Origin: Actinophytocola sp963826035
GTDB lineage: Bacteria > Actinomycetota > Actinomycetes > Mycobacteriales > Pseudonocardiaceae
Direction: 5' to 3'
DNA: 64,000 nucleotides
NCBI GenBank assembly: GCA_963826035.1
Contig: CAWGVZ010000020.1
Coordinates: 332,148 to 396,147 of the forward strand
Under the pieces are notes generated by a model. It had not been told where the DNA came from. It saw nothing but the letters and a program-made list of their open reading frames with translations, and did no database searches. The position numbers and the translations under genes are program-made. Shown piece by piece: positions 1-8,302 of the stretch (position 1 is its first letter; each line of letters opens with the position of its first letter).

Positions 1-111
1 TTCGCGTTCGGCCGCGATCTCGGTACCTTCGGCCGATGCGGTCGGCGCCAGCATCATCATCATCGCCATCGGGATCGCCGCCATTCCCGCAAGCATCCTG
101 GTCTTTCGCAC
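1..111 (-). CDS. Partial secreted protein (N-terminus only)
   Basis: Only the first 37 codons are in the window; the gene runs off the left edge. It opens with a GTG at 111-109 preceded by a strong AGGGGAG ribosome site on the minus strand. The product starts with MRKTR, then a hydrophobic Met/Ala-rich core and an Ala-x-Ala style cleavage site (TASA before EG), which is a typical signal peptide. The mature part is not visible, so no function can be given. It diverges from the next gene at 240. Confidence 0.6.
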   Translation of the reverse strand, partial: MRKTRMLAGMAAIPMAMMMMLAPTASAEGTEIAAERE

Positions 112-239
112 GTGTTCTCCCCTGTTCCACAATTTCTCCTCGCGTTGTCAGCATGCCGGCGCACGCGCACGCTGTCCTTGACGGAGAGTCCACGGTTCCT
201 TGACGCGTCGAGGACGGGCGACCGCGATAGCGTGGGTCG

Positions 240-1424
240 GTGGCTGACAGGATCTCGAAAAGCGACGTCATCGCGTTTCGGCTGGGTGCCCACCAGCTCA
301 CCGAACGGTTGGGCGAACGCGGTTTGCTCGACGCGGCCGGCCGGTGCGGGATTCAGAACAGCCCGCCCGGGTCGGCGTTGCTCGCCCTGCACGCCAGGGT
401 CCGAAACCTCACGCAGGAACGGGTGACCGACGCGGTCGCCGGGGAGAAGAGCCTGCTGCAGACCTGGTGCATGCGCGGCTCACCGTTCTACTTCCCGGCC
501 TCGGACGCGCCGGTATTCACCACCGGCGTGCTTCCGCCGACCGAGGACGCGATGCGCCAGCTCATTCCCGGCGTGGAACCGGCGTTGGACAAACTCGACC
601 TGAGCCTGACCGAGGCGGTCGAACTGACCGGTGCCGAGATCGGGGCCGTGCTGGCGGGACGCAAGCTGGCCATCAACGAGCTGGGCGCGGAGCTCGCCAC
701 GCGGATCGCCCGCCGGCTGCCGAAGCGCCAACGCGACCTCTGGGAGGCAGAAGGTCCCTACGCTCCGGGCCAGCCGCTCGGCGAGGGCGTCGTCCATTTC
801 TGCGTCCGCATCCTCACGTTGCGACGGCTGGTCTGCTTCGCGCCGCGTACCGGGAACAAGGCGCCGTTCGTCCTGGTCGACGAGTGGCTTGGTCACCCGA
901 TCCCCGACATCGACCCGAAACTCGCGCGCGCCGAACTGCTTCGCCGCTACCTGCGCTGCTACGGACCGTCGACACGCGGAGACTTCGCCGCGTGGGTGGG
1001 AATCCGGGCCGGTGACACCGACCCCTGGTGGAGCCTGGTCGAGGACGAACTGACGCGGGTCGACTTCGGCGGCACGTCCTGGATGCTCACCGACGACCTC
1101 GACGCACTGGGGGCGGCGCCGATGCCGAAGGGAGTGCGGCTGCTCCCGCCGCGTGATCCCTATACCCAGCTGCGCGACCGCGAGACGATCGTCGACAAGA
1201 AGTACCACAAGGAAGTGTGGAAGACGCTCGGCGAACCGGGCACCGTACTCGCGGACGGCAAGATCGCCGGAATCTGGCGGCCACGCAAGAGCGGCCGGAA
1301 GCTGACCATCTCCATCACGACGTTCGGCTCGCTGCCGGCCCGGGACAAGAAGTCGCTACGGAATGAGGCCGAGCAGGTGGCGCCATTGCGCGGCGCGTCC
1401 TCTGTGGACATCGAGCTCGACTGA
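240..1424 (+). CDS. Winged helix DNA-binding domain protein (HTH_42/AlkZ-like)
   Basis: A 394-residue protein of the winged-helix family related to AlkZ/YcaQ DNA glycosylases. Family-like segments are the N-terminal LGAHQLTERL, the central block around ELLRRYLRCYGPSTRGDFAAW (residues about 230-255), where family members carry a conserved YGPAT motif, and the C-terminal RDPYTQLRDRE and GTVLADGKIAGIWRP. Members of this family act on damaged DNA bases or interstrand crosslinks, but most actinobacterial copies are uncharacterised. The start is the GTG at 240. A second, more divergent member lies at 54139-55236. The domain assignment is good; glycosylase activity is inference. Confidence 0.8.
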   Translation: MADRISKSDVIAFRLGAHQLTERLGERGLLDAAGRCGIQNSPPGSALLALHARVRNLTQERVTDAVAGEKSLLQTWCMRGSPFYFPASDAPVFTTGVLPPTEDAMRQLIPGVEPALDKLDLSLTEAVELTGAEIGAVLAGRKLAINELGAELATRIARRLPKRQRDLWEAEGPYAPGQPLGEGVVHFCVRILTLRRLVCFAPRTGNKAPFVLVDEWLGHPIPDIDPKLARAELLRRYLRCYGPSTRGDFAAWVGIRAGDTDPWWSLVEDELTRVDFGGTSWMLTDDLDALGAAPMPKGVRLLPPRDPYTQLRDRETIVDKKYHKEVWKTLGEPGTVLADGKIAGIWRPRKSGRKLTISITTFGSLPARDKKSLRNEAEQVAPLRGASSVDIELD

Positions 1425-1444
1425 TCATCCCCATCTGGCAGTCC

Positions 1445-2602
1445 TCAGTGGAGGGTGCCGTGGCGGACGGTGCCCCGGACCACGACCGCCTTGACGCGCA
1501 ACCCGGCGTCCAGCACCATCAGGTCGGCGTCCTTGCCGGGATGCACGCTGCCCGTCCGGTCGGCCATGCCGAGCAGAGTGGCCGGCGTGGTGGCGGCGGC
1601 GATCGCGGCGTGGTGGATCGGCAGGCCGACGCAGTGCACGGCGTGCCGGAGGGCCGCGTCCATGGTGAGGGTGCTGCCGGCGATGGTGCCGTCCCGCAGC
1701 GTCACCTTGCCCTCCCGCGCGAACACCGGTACCGGGCCGAGGTGGAACTGGCCGTCGGTCATGCCGGCGGCCGGGGTGGCGTCGGTGACGAACGCGATCC
1801 GCTCGGGGCCGGCGGCGGCCGTGGCGATGCGGACGGCGTCATCGTGCACGTGGACGCCGTCGTTGATCAGCTCGCAGACCACCGTCTCGTCGGCGAGCGC
1901 GGCACCCGCCGGCCCCGGGTCCCGGTGGTGGAACGGGCGCATCGCGTTGAACAGGTGGGTGGCGAGGCGCGCGCCCGTCGAGAACGCCTGCCTGGCCTGC
2001 CCGAACGTGGCGTCGGTGTGACCGACGGCCGGGATGACGCCGGCGGCGGCGATCTCGCGCACGAGGTCCAGGCCACCGGGCAGTTCCGGCGCGAGCGTGA
2101 CCACCCGGACCGTGCCGGCGCCGGCACGGAGCAGATGCCGCAACGCCACCGGGTCCGGCGCCAGCAGGTACTCGGCGTGGTGCGAACCCTTCTTCGCGGG
2201 GTTGAGAAACGGACCCTCCAGGTGCACCCCGGCGATCGAGCCGTCGGCGCCGTCGCCCGCGATGATCTCGGCGATCGTGCCGATCGACGCCGCCATCCGG
2301 TCGAGCTGGTCGGTCACCAGGCTCGCCAGGGTGCGGGTGGTGCCGTGGCGTTGGTGGAACCGGATGGCGGCGATGATCTCGTCCGGGTCGTCGGTGGTGA
2401 TCTGCGCCCCGCCGCCGCCGTGCATGTGCAGATCGACGAAGCCGGGCAGGACGTGGGCCCCGTCGAGATCGTGCACCACACCGTCCAGCGACGGCGGGTC
2501 TCCGGCGCCCACCCCGGCGATGCGAGTTCCGTCGACGCTCACCCAGCCCGGCCACAGCACCCGCCGCGGCGTCACCACTCTCGCATTCGCGAGCACGATC
2601 AC
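1445..2602 (-). CDS. nagA: N-acetylglucosamine-6-phosphate deacetylase
   Basis: Amidohydrolase that removes the acetyl group from GlcNAc-6-phosphate in amino-sugar catabolism and cell-wall recycling; cytoplasmic. The HMHGGGG metal-binding motif follows the first beta strands. Later come GVHLEGPFLNPAKKGSH (substrate loop), AVGHTDA and THLFNAMRPFHHRDPG (metal ligands and the family signature), and VTDATPAAG with the catalytic Asp. The C-terminal GKDADLMVLD is the usual amidohydrolase close. I place the start at the GTG at 2602, giving 385 residues, because a GAGGAGG site lies 8 bases upstream (2611-2617); the longer frame to 2626 has no such site. No PTS or kinase partner is adjacent. Confidence 0.93.
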   Translation of the reverse strand: MIVLANARVVTPRRVLWPGWVSVDGTRIAGVGAGDPPSLDGVVHDLDGAHVLPGFVDLHMHGGGGAQITTDDPDEIIAAIRFHQRHGTTRTLASLVTDQLDRMAASIGTIAEIIAGDGADGSIAGVHLEGPFLNPAKKGSHHAEYLLAPDPVALRHLLRAGAGTVRVVTLAPELPGGLDLVREIAAAGVIPAVGHTDATFGQARQAFSTGARLATHLFNAMRPFHHRDPGPAGAALADETVVCELINDGVHVHDDAVRIATAAAGPERIAFVTDATPAAGMTDGQFHLGPVPVFAREGKVTLRDGTIAGSTLTMDAALRHAVHCVGLPIHHAAIAAATTPATLLGMADRTGSVHPGKDADLMVLDAGLRVKAVVVRGTVRHGTLH

Positions 2603-2634
2603 CGGACCGACCTCCTCGACGCGCACGCCTCAGG

Positions 2635-4059
2635 CTACGACGTGGCCTTCTCCGGTGCCGGCGCCATCGGACACATGCCGGCGGCCTGCCACTTGTCGCG
2701 CAGGTCCTCGGGGATGTTCAGCGTGGTGGACTGCCCGTCGGTGAGGGTGCGGACGCTGCCGCCGAGCAGGATGGTCCCCGCCTTGTCGAGGATCTTCGTG
2801 GCGATCCCGCCGCGGTCCTCGGCACGTTCCAGGAACCGCATCAGCCGGGTTCCGTTGCGCACCAATCGTTCCCAGCCGCGCGAGCGTGGCACGCCCATCC
2901 AGTCGGCGACGTGGGGGTCGACCACCTGGCGCACCATGGCCGGGACGACGCCGTCGAACGCCCTGCCGGGCACGAGGCCCTTGTACAGCTCGATGAGGTT
3001 GCTGGTCAGCTCGACGCCTTCCGGGGACGGGGCGTAGGCGGCCTCGACGAGCGAGGCGTTGAGCTGCCGGGCCTCGTCGAGGGTCTCCGGCATGGTATCG
3101 GCGGGAAGGCCGAGCATGGCCCCGGACACCCGCCAGACGTAGTAGTAGTCGGCGGCCTCCGCCTCGCTCACCGAGATACCCATGCGGCGCATGCCCTCGA
3201 TGACCTGCACGGAGAAGATGAACATGGCACCGAGCACGTCCTGCTGGCACACGGGAACACCGTCGGCCTCGACGTCCCACTTGCCCGACCGGGTCACGAA
3301 GTACCGCACGGCCGCGTGGATCAGCCGGGTCTTCTGCAGGGTGGGCACGAACGTCCCGCCGGAGCCGAACGGGTCGCGGCCCATCATGTTCATGACGAAC
3401 TGGGCGGTCTCGGACAGCCGTCGGTGCGGCTGGTTCAACCTGTGCGTCAGCGCCAGAATCCGGGACGGGCGGGGCTGGGCATAGCAGTTCACCATGGCGG
3501 CGAAGGAGAGCACGGAGGCGACGTGGACGCCGTCGTCGACGAAGAACTCGTACGCGCGCGCCACCCGGTCGAGGTCCGCCCACTCCGGCGGGTTGTCCGT
3601 CGCCACGAGATAGTCGCGGACCGACGCCGGCAGGTCCTCGGGGATCGGTTGGTCATTGGCGCGGAAGTGGGCGAGAACGTCGTTCACGTCATCGACCCGG
3701 TCACCGGACACGAGATCGGCGATCACGGCGTCGGCCAGCGGGTCCCCTTGGAACTTCAGGGCCGCTACGGCGGTCAAGTCTGTCACGTGCTGACCGTCGC
3801 GGATCGAGGTGATGTCGTTACACCTCGTGCGGGTTAACTCCTGGGGCGCCTTCGATGGATCATGACCGATCGACATGAGCCGATGCCGCCACACCCGGTG
3901 AAACTCGTTCCACAGGTCGTCGTCGATCGCATTCGCGGCAACCTTCCTCGTCAGCTCCCGAGTTGGTCGAGTTCCTAGGCCATTCCACGGCGTAGGCCCG
4001 CTCAAACGTCGCGCGCTGCCGGTGGTTTGTGGCCGCGAATTGGAGGTAGACACTCGCAT
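2635..4059 (-). CDS. Oxygenase MpaB/latex-clearing-protein family (DUF2236)
   Basis: Heme-type oxygenase family that includes rubber oxygenase Lcp and fungal MpaB. The family core begins near GDPLADAVIADL and includes NDQPIPEDLP, ETAQFV, RLIHAAVRYF, QQDVLGAMFIFS and EGMRRMGI. The chemistry of bacterial paralogues is mostly unknown. The start is uncertain. The longest frame reaches an ATG at 4059 that overlaps the divergent ATG at 4058. Its first 90 codons are not family-like and carry codons rare here, including TTA at 3835-3837. A GTG at 3786 would start just before the conserved part, but it lacks a clear ribosome site. The region 3787-4057 may instead be the shared promoter. Confidence 0.8.
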   Translation of the reverse strand: MRVSTSNSRPQTTGSARRLSGPTPWNGLGTRPTRELTRKVAANAIDDDLWNEFHRVWRHRLMSIGHDPSKAPQELTRTRCNDITSIRDGQHVTDLTAVAALKFQGDPLADAVIADLVSGDRVDDVNDVLAHFRANDQPIPEDLPASVRDYLVATDNPPEWADLDRVARAYEFFVDDGVHVASVLSFAAMVNCYAQPRPSRILALTHRLNQPHRRLSETAQFVMNMMGRDPFGSGGTFVPTLQKTRLIHAAVRYFVTRSGKWDVEADGVPVCQQDVLGAMFIFSVQVIEGMRRMGISVSEAEAADYYYVWRVSGAMLGLPADTMPETLDEARQLNASLVEAAYAPSPEGVELTSNLIELYKGLVPGRAFDGVVPAMVRQVVDPHVADWMGVPRSRGWERLVRNGTRLMRFLERAEDRGGIATKILDKAGTILLGGSVRTLTDGQSTTLNIPEDLRDKWQAAGMCPMAPAPEKATS

Positions 4060-4708
4060 GTGGCTACTGCGTCCCCCCGGGGTCTACCGTCCGCAAGGCG
4101 ATACCTGGTTGCTGGCAAGGGCTTTACGAACGGCGGGCATCGGCCCGGGTGTCGCGGTGCTCGACGTCGGCTGTGGCACCGGTGCACTGTCGGTCGCCGT
4201 CACCGAGCTGTCACCGCGGTCGGTGACCGCGGTCGACGTGTCCAGACGCGCGGTGTGGACCACCCGGTTCAATACGGCCGTGCGCGGCCTGGATGTGCGG
4301 GTACGACGCGGCGACGGGCTCACGCTCGACCGGACGTTCGACCTGATCCTCGCGAATCCGCCGTATGTTCCCGGAGTGGCCGAGGTCCCCGCCCGGGGCA
4401 GGCGCCGCGCGTGGGACGCCGGCACGGACGGCCGCGCGCTGCTCGACCGGCTGTGTGCCCTGGCACCGATGCTGCTCGCCCCCGGCGGTGTGCTGCTCAC
4501 CGTCCATTCCGCACTGTGCGGAGTGGACCTGACGCTGCATCAGCTGCGCGGCGGCGGATTGAAGGCGTCGGTGGTTTCCCGTGCCGAGGAACCGTTCGGG
4601 CCGGTGATGCGCGCGCGGGTCGACCTGCTGCGCGCACAGGGCCTGCTGACCCCGCGGCAGGAGACCGAGGAACTGGTGGTGATCCGCGGTGACCGGCCGA
4701 TCGCCTGA
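4058..4708 (+). CDS. HemK2/MTQ2-type protein methyltransferase
   Basis: A 216-residue class I SAM-dependent methyltransferase. Motif I is VLDVGCGTGALS (residues about 33-44), and the NPPYVPG signature (about 103-109) marks the N5-glutamine/adenine methyltransferase branch (HemK, PrmB, Mtq2). In characterised members NPPY holds the Gln or amino group to be methylated; the substrate here is unknown. I chose the ATG at 4058 because GGAGG lies at 4042-4046. The CDGSH gene at 4689 overlaps its 3' end by 20 bases, so the two are probably translated together. Confidence 0.85.
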   Translation: MWLLRPPGVYRPQGDTWLLARALRTAGIGPGVAVLDVGCGTGALSVAVTELSPRSVTAVDVSRRAVWTTRFNTAVRGLDVRVRRGDGLTLDRTFDLILANPPYVPGVAEVPARGRRRAWDAGTDGRALLDRLCALAPMLLAPGGVLLTVHSALCGVDLTLHQLRGGGLKASVVSRAEEPFGPVMRARVDLLRAQGLLTPRQETEELVVIRGDRPIA

Positions 4709-4892
4709 ACCCCGGCGGGTCCGGCTGGTGCCGGACGGGCCGATGCTCGTGGAGGGCCCGGTGGAGCTGACCGGCGCCGACGGCACCACCGTGACCGCCG
4801 ACCGGTTCGTGGTGGCCGTGTGCACGTGTCGGCGCAGCAAGCGCTACCCGTTGTGCGACACCAGCCACCGCCGCCGGGTCCGCCGAACCTGA
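4689..4892 (+). CDS. CDGSH iron-sulfur domain protein
   Basis: A 67-residue protein of the mitoNEET/CDGSH type. The 2Fe-2S ligands are visible in CTCRRSKRYPLCDTSH: three cysteines and the closing histidine in the C-x-C-x(n)-P-x-C-D-x-x-H pattern. It is a small electron-transfer or cluster-transfer protein. It starts with a GTG inside the end of the methyltransferase gene and ends at 4892, directly abutting the convergent redox-enzyme gene whose stop begins at 4893. The same neighbours are found together in other actinomycetes as far as I recall, which suggests a shared pathway. Confidence 0.85.
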   Translation: MTGRSPEPRRVRLVPDGPMLVEGPVELTGADGTTVTADRFVVAVCTCRRSKRYPLCDTSHRRRVRRT

Positions 4893-5867
4893 TCACCCTG
4901 GCAGCGCACGCAACAGCGACGTCCGCCCGGCGCGCCACGCCCCCAGCACCTGCGCACCGAACCTGCCCTCCAACAGCTCGGTGGCCTGAACACCGAACAC
5001 CACATCGGCCGCCAGCTCGGGTTCGCGCGCGAGCAGATCGCCGATCACGTCGTGGCGCAGGATCTGCTCGTGTACCGCGTCCGCCTCGATGTGCTCGTCG
5101 AAGAAGTGGGTGTGCGCGGCCGTGCCGCCGTTGCGGCGGATGGCCGCCGCGATGCGCGCCGCGCTCGGTGCGGTCGTGATCTCGGCCGCCGCGAAGTGAC
5201 CCACCATCGCGCCGCGCAGCGCGCGGTGCAGGCCGAGCATGGACATCAGGTTCACCACGGCGATGACCGGCGCCGGCACGTCGTCGAAGTAGTGCAGGTA
5301 CCGATCGTCCAAACCGGACTCCCGCAGCAGGTCCGCGTACAGCTTGGCGTGCACCCGATCGGCGTGGCCGCCGCCGAACTCGTCGAACTCCACGGCCACC
5401 AGGGCCGCCTTCGCCGCGCCGCGCAGCCGTGGGATCACCCATGCGTGCGGGTCGGCCTCCTTGTGGTGGTAGATCGACCGGTGCACGAAATACTCCCGCA
5501 GCTGCCACCACTCCCCCTCGTCACGCAGGAGGTGCGACACCCCGGCGCCGGGCACCGGCTCGACCAACAGCTCGTCGAGCACACCCTCGACGTCGTCACC
5601 ACCGTCGACAGAGGACCGCAGCGCGGCGAGGAAGACACGTTCGAGCGACCGCCGGAACGCCAGCAGTCCGGGTTCCCACTCCCAGTCCTGGTCCACCGCG
5701 CCGAAACCCTCGTAGTGCAGCTCGTAACAGGTGTGCAGCGCGACCGCCAGGTCCGCCCCGTACGGGTCGGGATCGCGCACGGCGGGCAGCGCGGCGCCCG
5801 CCGGCGCACGCAACGCGCCGGTCACCGCCTCGGACAGCGGCCCGCGGGGCCGGGGAAGCTCAGACAT
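4893..5867 (-). CDS. Iron-containing redox enzyme family (heme-oxygenase-like fold)
   Basis: A 324-residue protein of the heme-oxygenase-like diiron oxidase/oxygenase group (relatives: BesC, UndA, SznF central domain, CADD). The acidic and histidine residues of candidate metal helices are seen in ELHYEGFG (about 50), WQLREYFVHRSIYHHKEADPH (about 120), DEFGGGHADRVHAKLY and, near residue 250, THFFDEHIEADAVHEQ. The last is a classic E/H-x2-3-H helix. The substrate cannot be told. The gene starts inside the end of the ligase gene at 5860 (8-base overlap), so the two form an operon read leftwards. It meets the CDGSH gene tail to tail with no gap. Confidence 0.85.
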   Translation of the reverse strand: MSELPRPRGPLSEAVTGALRAPAGAALPAVRDPDPYGADLAVALHTCYELHYEGFGAVDQDWEWEPGLLAFRRSLERVFLAALRSSVDGGDDVEGVLDELLVEPVPGAGVSHLLRDEGEWWQLREYFVHRSIYHHKEADPHAWVIPRLRGAAKAALVAVEFDEFGGGHADRVHAKLYADLLRESGLDDRYLHYFDDVPAPVIAVVNLMSMLGLHRALRGAMVGHFAAAEITTAPSAARIAAAIRRNGGTAAHTHFFDEHIEADAVHEQILRHDVIGDLLAREPELAADVVFGVQATELLEGRFGAQVLGAWRAGRTSLLRALPG

Positions 5868-7017
5868 CGACAGCTCCCGGCCGCGTCGCCGAGTCGGCGA
5901 GCATCCGGACGATCCCGAGCGGATCTCCCACCGCGCGCTGCCGGTCAGCGCCGGTTCCGGTCACGGCGAGTCTGGACAACAGATCCTCCACAATGGACAG
6001 TTCGACGGTCTCCAGCAACGCCGGCCGCACCGTGTCGACCAGGTCGGCCACGAGGTCGGCAGGCGGAACCCGCCGCGCGAGCAGCGGATGCACGGCGGGC
6101 CCGGCGAGCCCGTACCGCGCGGCCGACCACACGGCGGCGGCCGCCAGCTGATCGTCGACCACCGGGAACGGACGTCCGAGCGACAGCGATCCGAGCGCCG
6201 TCCGGACCAGTGCGCGGCACAACACCGCCTGCAGCACGGCGCCGTCGACGTCGATCGGCACGTCGGCCACCCGGAACTCCACGGTCGGCAGCCGCGGGGA
6301 CGGCCGGACCAGCCAGAACGACTGGGCCTCGTCGACCAGCGCGCCCGCCGACACCAGCCGGTCGAGCCGCGCCGTGTAGTCGCGCGCCGAGGCGAACAGC
6401 GGCGGCACGCCCGAGCCGGGGAACCGGGACTGCTCGACCATTCGCCAGCTCGCGTAGCCGGTGTCGACCCCGTGGTGCACGGGCGAGTTGACGGAGAGCG
6501 CGAGCAACGTGGGCAACCACGGCCGGAGGTGGTTGACCACGCCGACCGCGGTGTCCAGGTCGGGCACGCCGACGTGGACGTGCAGCCCGCAGGCCTGGTA
6601 GCCGGCCACCACCCCGGCGTAGCGTGCGGCGATCCGGTCGAACCGCGCACCCCGGGTGACCTCCGGCGCCCCGCCGAGGACCGGCGTACCGCTCGGCACC
6701 ACCAGCAGACCGCCGGCGGCGGCCGCCAGCCGGCGCCGCCCGTGCAGCAATTGGCCGGCCAGCTCTCGCATGGACAGGCACCGCCCGGTCGCCGCCTCGA
6801 CCTGACCGGCCAGCAGCTCCCGCTGCACCGAGGCGTCCGGCGCGGCGCCGGGCAACGCCTCGGCCGCCCGCAGCACCTGACCGGCGGCCGGCACGGTGGC
6901 GCCGGTAGCCGGGTCGACCAGCAGGAACTCCTCCTCCACCCCGATCGTCCGGCCGGCCGCCGTGCCCACATCCGGCGGCGCGGCCCGGTCCAACTCGGCG
7001 TGCGGGTAGGTCGTCAC
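5860..7017 (-). CDS. Carboxylate-amine ligase (YbdK/GCS2 family)
   Basis: ATP-grasp-like glutamate-cysteine ligase type 2 family. The family start GVEEEFLLVDP lies near residue 22. Later motifs are CGLHVHVGVPD (catalytic histidine block), LLALSVNSPVHHGVDTGYASWR and VEFRVADVP. Such enzymes join an amine or amino acid to a carboxylate; some make gamma-glutamylcysteine or ergothioneine precursors, others are uncharacterised. The start at the GTG at 7017 (385 residues) is chosen because upstream codons are repetitive intergenic sequence. It is followed at an 8-base overlap by the redox enzyme, suggesting that the conjugate is its substrate (inference). Confidence 0.85.
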   Translation of the reverse strand: MTTYPHAELDRAAPPDVGTAAGRTIGVEEEFLLVDPATGATVPAAGQVLRAAEALPGAAPDASVQRELLAGQVEAATGRCLSMRELAGQLLHGRRRLAAAAGGLLVVPSGTPVLGGAPEVTRGARFDRIAARYAGVVAGYQACGLHVHVGVPDLDTAVGVVNHLRPWLPTLLALSVNSPVHHGVDTGYASWRMVEQSRFPGSGVPPLFASARDYTARLDRLVSAGALVDEAQSFWLVRPSPRLPTVEFRVADVPIDVDGAVLQAVLCRALVRTALGSLSLGRPFPVVDDQLAAAAVWSAARYGLAGPAVHPLLARRVPPADLVADLVDTVRPALLETVELSIVEDLLSRLAVTGTGADRQRAVGDPLGIVRMLADSATRPGAVDV

Positions 7018-7089
7018 GACGGGATTGATACCCCGCGTCGGGCCGGCTAACCGGCCAGTCACGGAAGTCCCCCGGCGGCGGGGTCTGGT

Positions 7090-7146
7090 GCACCGAACGA
7101 CGCCTTCGGTGCGTTGAGCACACCCAACGACGCCTTCGGCGCATCG
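7090..7146. repeat. Intergenic hairpin repeat, two copies
   Basis: Two copies of an ACGACGCCTTCGG element. The first (7090-7112) is a perfect hairpin: GCACCGAA, a 7-base loop, TTCGGTGC. The second (about 7124-7146) keeps the core but not the full stem. Related copies lie at 17086-17140 and 25690-25743, with a degenerate one near 48818. The elements are always between genes and probably act as terminators or dispersed palindromes. Confidence 0.6.
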
Positions 7147-7211
7147 CGGAGCCCGCTGCCACCGCCGAGACCACCGCGGCCGAGACCGAGGCAACGACCC
7201 CGGAGCATCAG

Positions 7212-7595
7212 CTAGGAAACTAGCTGGAGGACGGCGTCGGACAACGTGGAGAACGTGGGTATCGCGGCCGCGACCCCCTTGGTGCGCAGCATGAGCAGCG
7301 CCAGCTGGTCGTCCGCCACGAGGCCGAGACGGCAGTTGTGTTCCCGGGCGCGCACGGCCGTCTCCGCCAGCACCCGCAGACCCACCGCGCCGAGGAACAC
7401 CACCTCCAACAGGTCCACCACCAGCACCTGCGGCAGCTCTCCCCGCAGGGCCTGATCGAGCAACGGCGCGGTGCCGAGGTCGACCTCACCGGCGACCGCT
7501 ACGACGAGCACCTCCGGCCGGTACCTGATCCGCCGCACCGCCAGAGGCGAGCGGCCATCGATGGGCTCCTCGGACGGCAATTGCTCGGGTGGCAC
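7212..7595 (-). CDS. STAS domain protein (anti-sigma-factor-antagonist-like)
   Basis: A 127-residue single STAS domain. LVVAVAGEVDLGTAPLLDQAL is the first strand/helix pair, and VVDLLEVVFLGAVGLRVLAE is the phosphorylation-site region. In SpoIIAA-type antagonists this loop reads D-S-S-G-L and the serine is phosphorylated by an anti-sigma kinase. Here it reads G-A-V-G-L, with no Ser or Thr. The protein could therefore be constitutively active or serve another function. The start is the GTG at 7595; GAGGAG lies immediately at the start, so a slightly shorter form is possible. Confidence 0.82.
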   Translation of the reverse strand: MPPEQLPSEEPIDGRSPLAVRRIRYRPEVLVVAVAGEVDLGTAPLLDQALRGELPQVLVVDLLEVVFLGAVGLRVLAETAVRAREHNCRLGLVADDQLALLMLRTKGVAAAIPTFSTLSDAVLQLVS

Positions 7596-7655
7596 TCCTC
7601 AAGGATGGTCGGTGGCGCCGGACGCCGAACTTCGGGGTCGGCCGCCGGGTCAGCG

Positions 7656-8150
7656 TCAGGGCAACACCGCGTCGGCCGCCTTCTTCAACGCGCTCGGCTG
7701 CGACGGGCGACGCGGCGCCTTCTCTCTCGGCTCGATCATCTTCGCGCCGATCTCCTGCAACTGCTTACGACTGAGGCCGGCCCGCACCTGCGGGAACCAG
7801 TCCTGTTCCTCCTGGTCCATGTGGTGGGACACGTTCTCGATGAGGACGATGGTCTTCGCGTCGAACCGCTCGTCCTGGGGATCCATGGCGGCCAGCTCGA
7901 CGCACAGCACGTCCGCCACGTGGTGCTCCTCGTACTACTCCAGCACGTCGTCTTCCAGGTCCGGCAACAGCTCCCGGACCCGCGGGTACACGCACTCGTT
8001 CTCCAGATAGGTGTGCACGGTCAGCGCCTCGATGATCTGGTCGACGAGCTTTCCCTTCTGTTTCACGGCGCGGTCGCCCGCTTTCTCGAACTCTCGGAAA
8101 GCCTGCGGATCTCCCTGTGGTCCTGCTTCAACAACACGATCGCGTCCGGC
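7656..8150 (-). pseudogene. Hemerythrin HHE domain protein, frameshift plus nonsense
   Basis: The pieces reassemble into one hemerythrin-like protein: IVLLKQDHREIRRL, then FREFEKAGDRAVKQKGKL, then LTVHTYLENECVYPRV, LPDLEDDVLE, stop, YEEHHVADVLCVEL, and NVSHHMDQEEQDWFPQVRAGL. The His/Glu metal ligands of the four-helix bundle are all recognisable. Two lesions are seen. A single T is missing from a T run (AAA on the plus strand at 8098-8100), shifting frame between RRL and FREF. A TAG at about 7935 sits where a Ser codon (TCG) would be expected. No clear start codon remains. Either the gene is decaying or these are sequencing errors. Confidence 0.75.
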
Positions 8151-8302
8151 AGGTTCGCCGGATACCCCGCGCCACCGGGAGAAAACAAACACGAACCCAC
8201 CTGTTCCGACGCCGTGTGTGGCGCGGAAGAACGGGTACTCCACCTCGCCGCTACCTCGATAACGGTGTTCCACCCATCATTCGTCGCGCGCGAGGAGAAG
8301 TT

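Noticed and set aside
1448..3037. A long plus-strand frame opposite nagA and the oxygenase
   Set aside because: Antisense to two well-supported genes; the translation is low-complexity Arg/Gly/Asp sequence.
4002..4187. Minus-strand frame covering the methyltransferase start
   Set aside because: It is a shadow of the methyltransferase gene without a ribosome site or domain.
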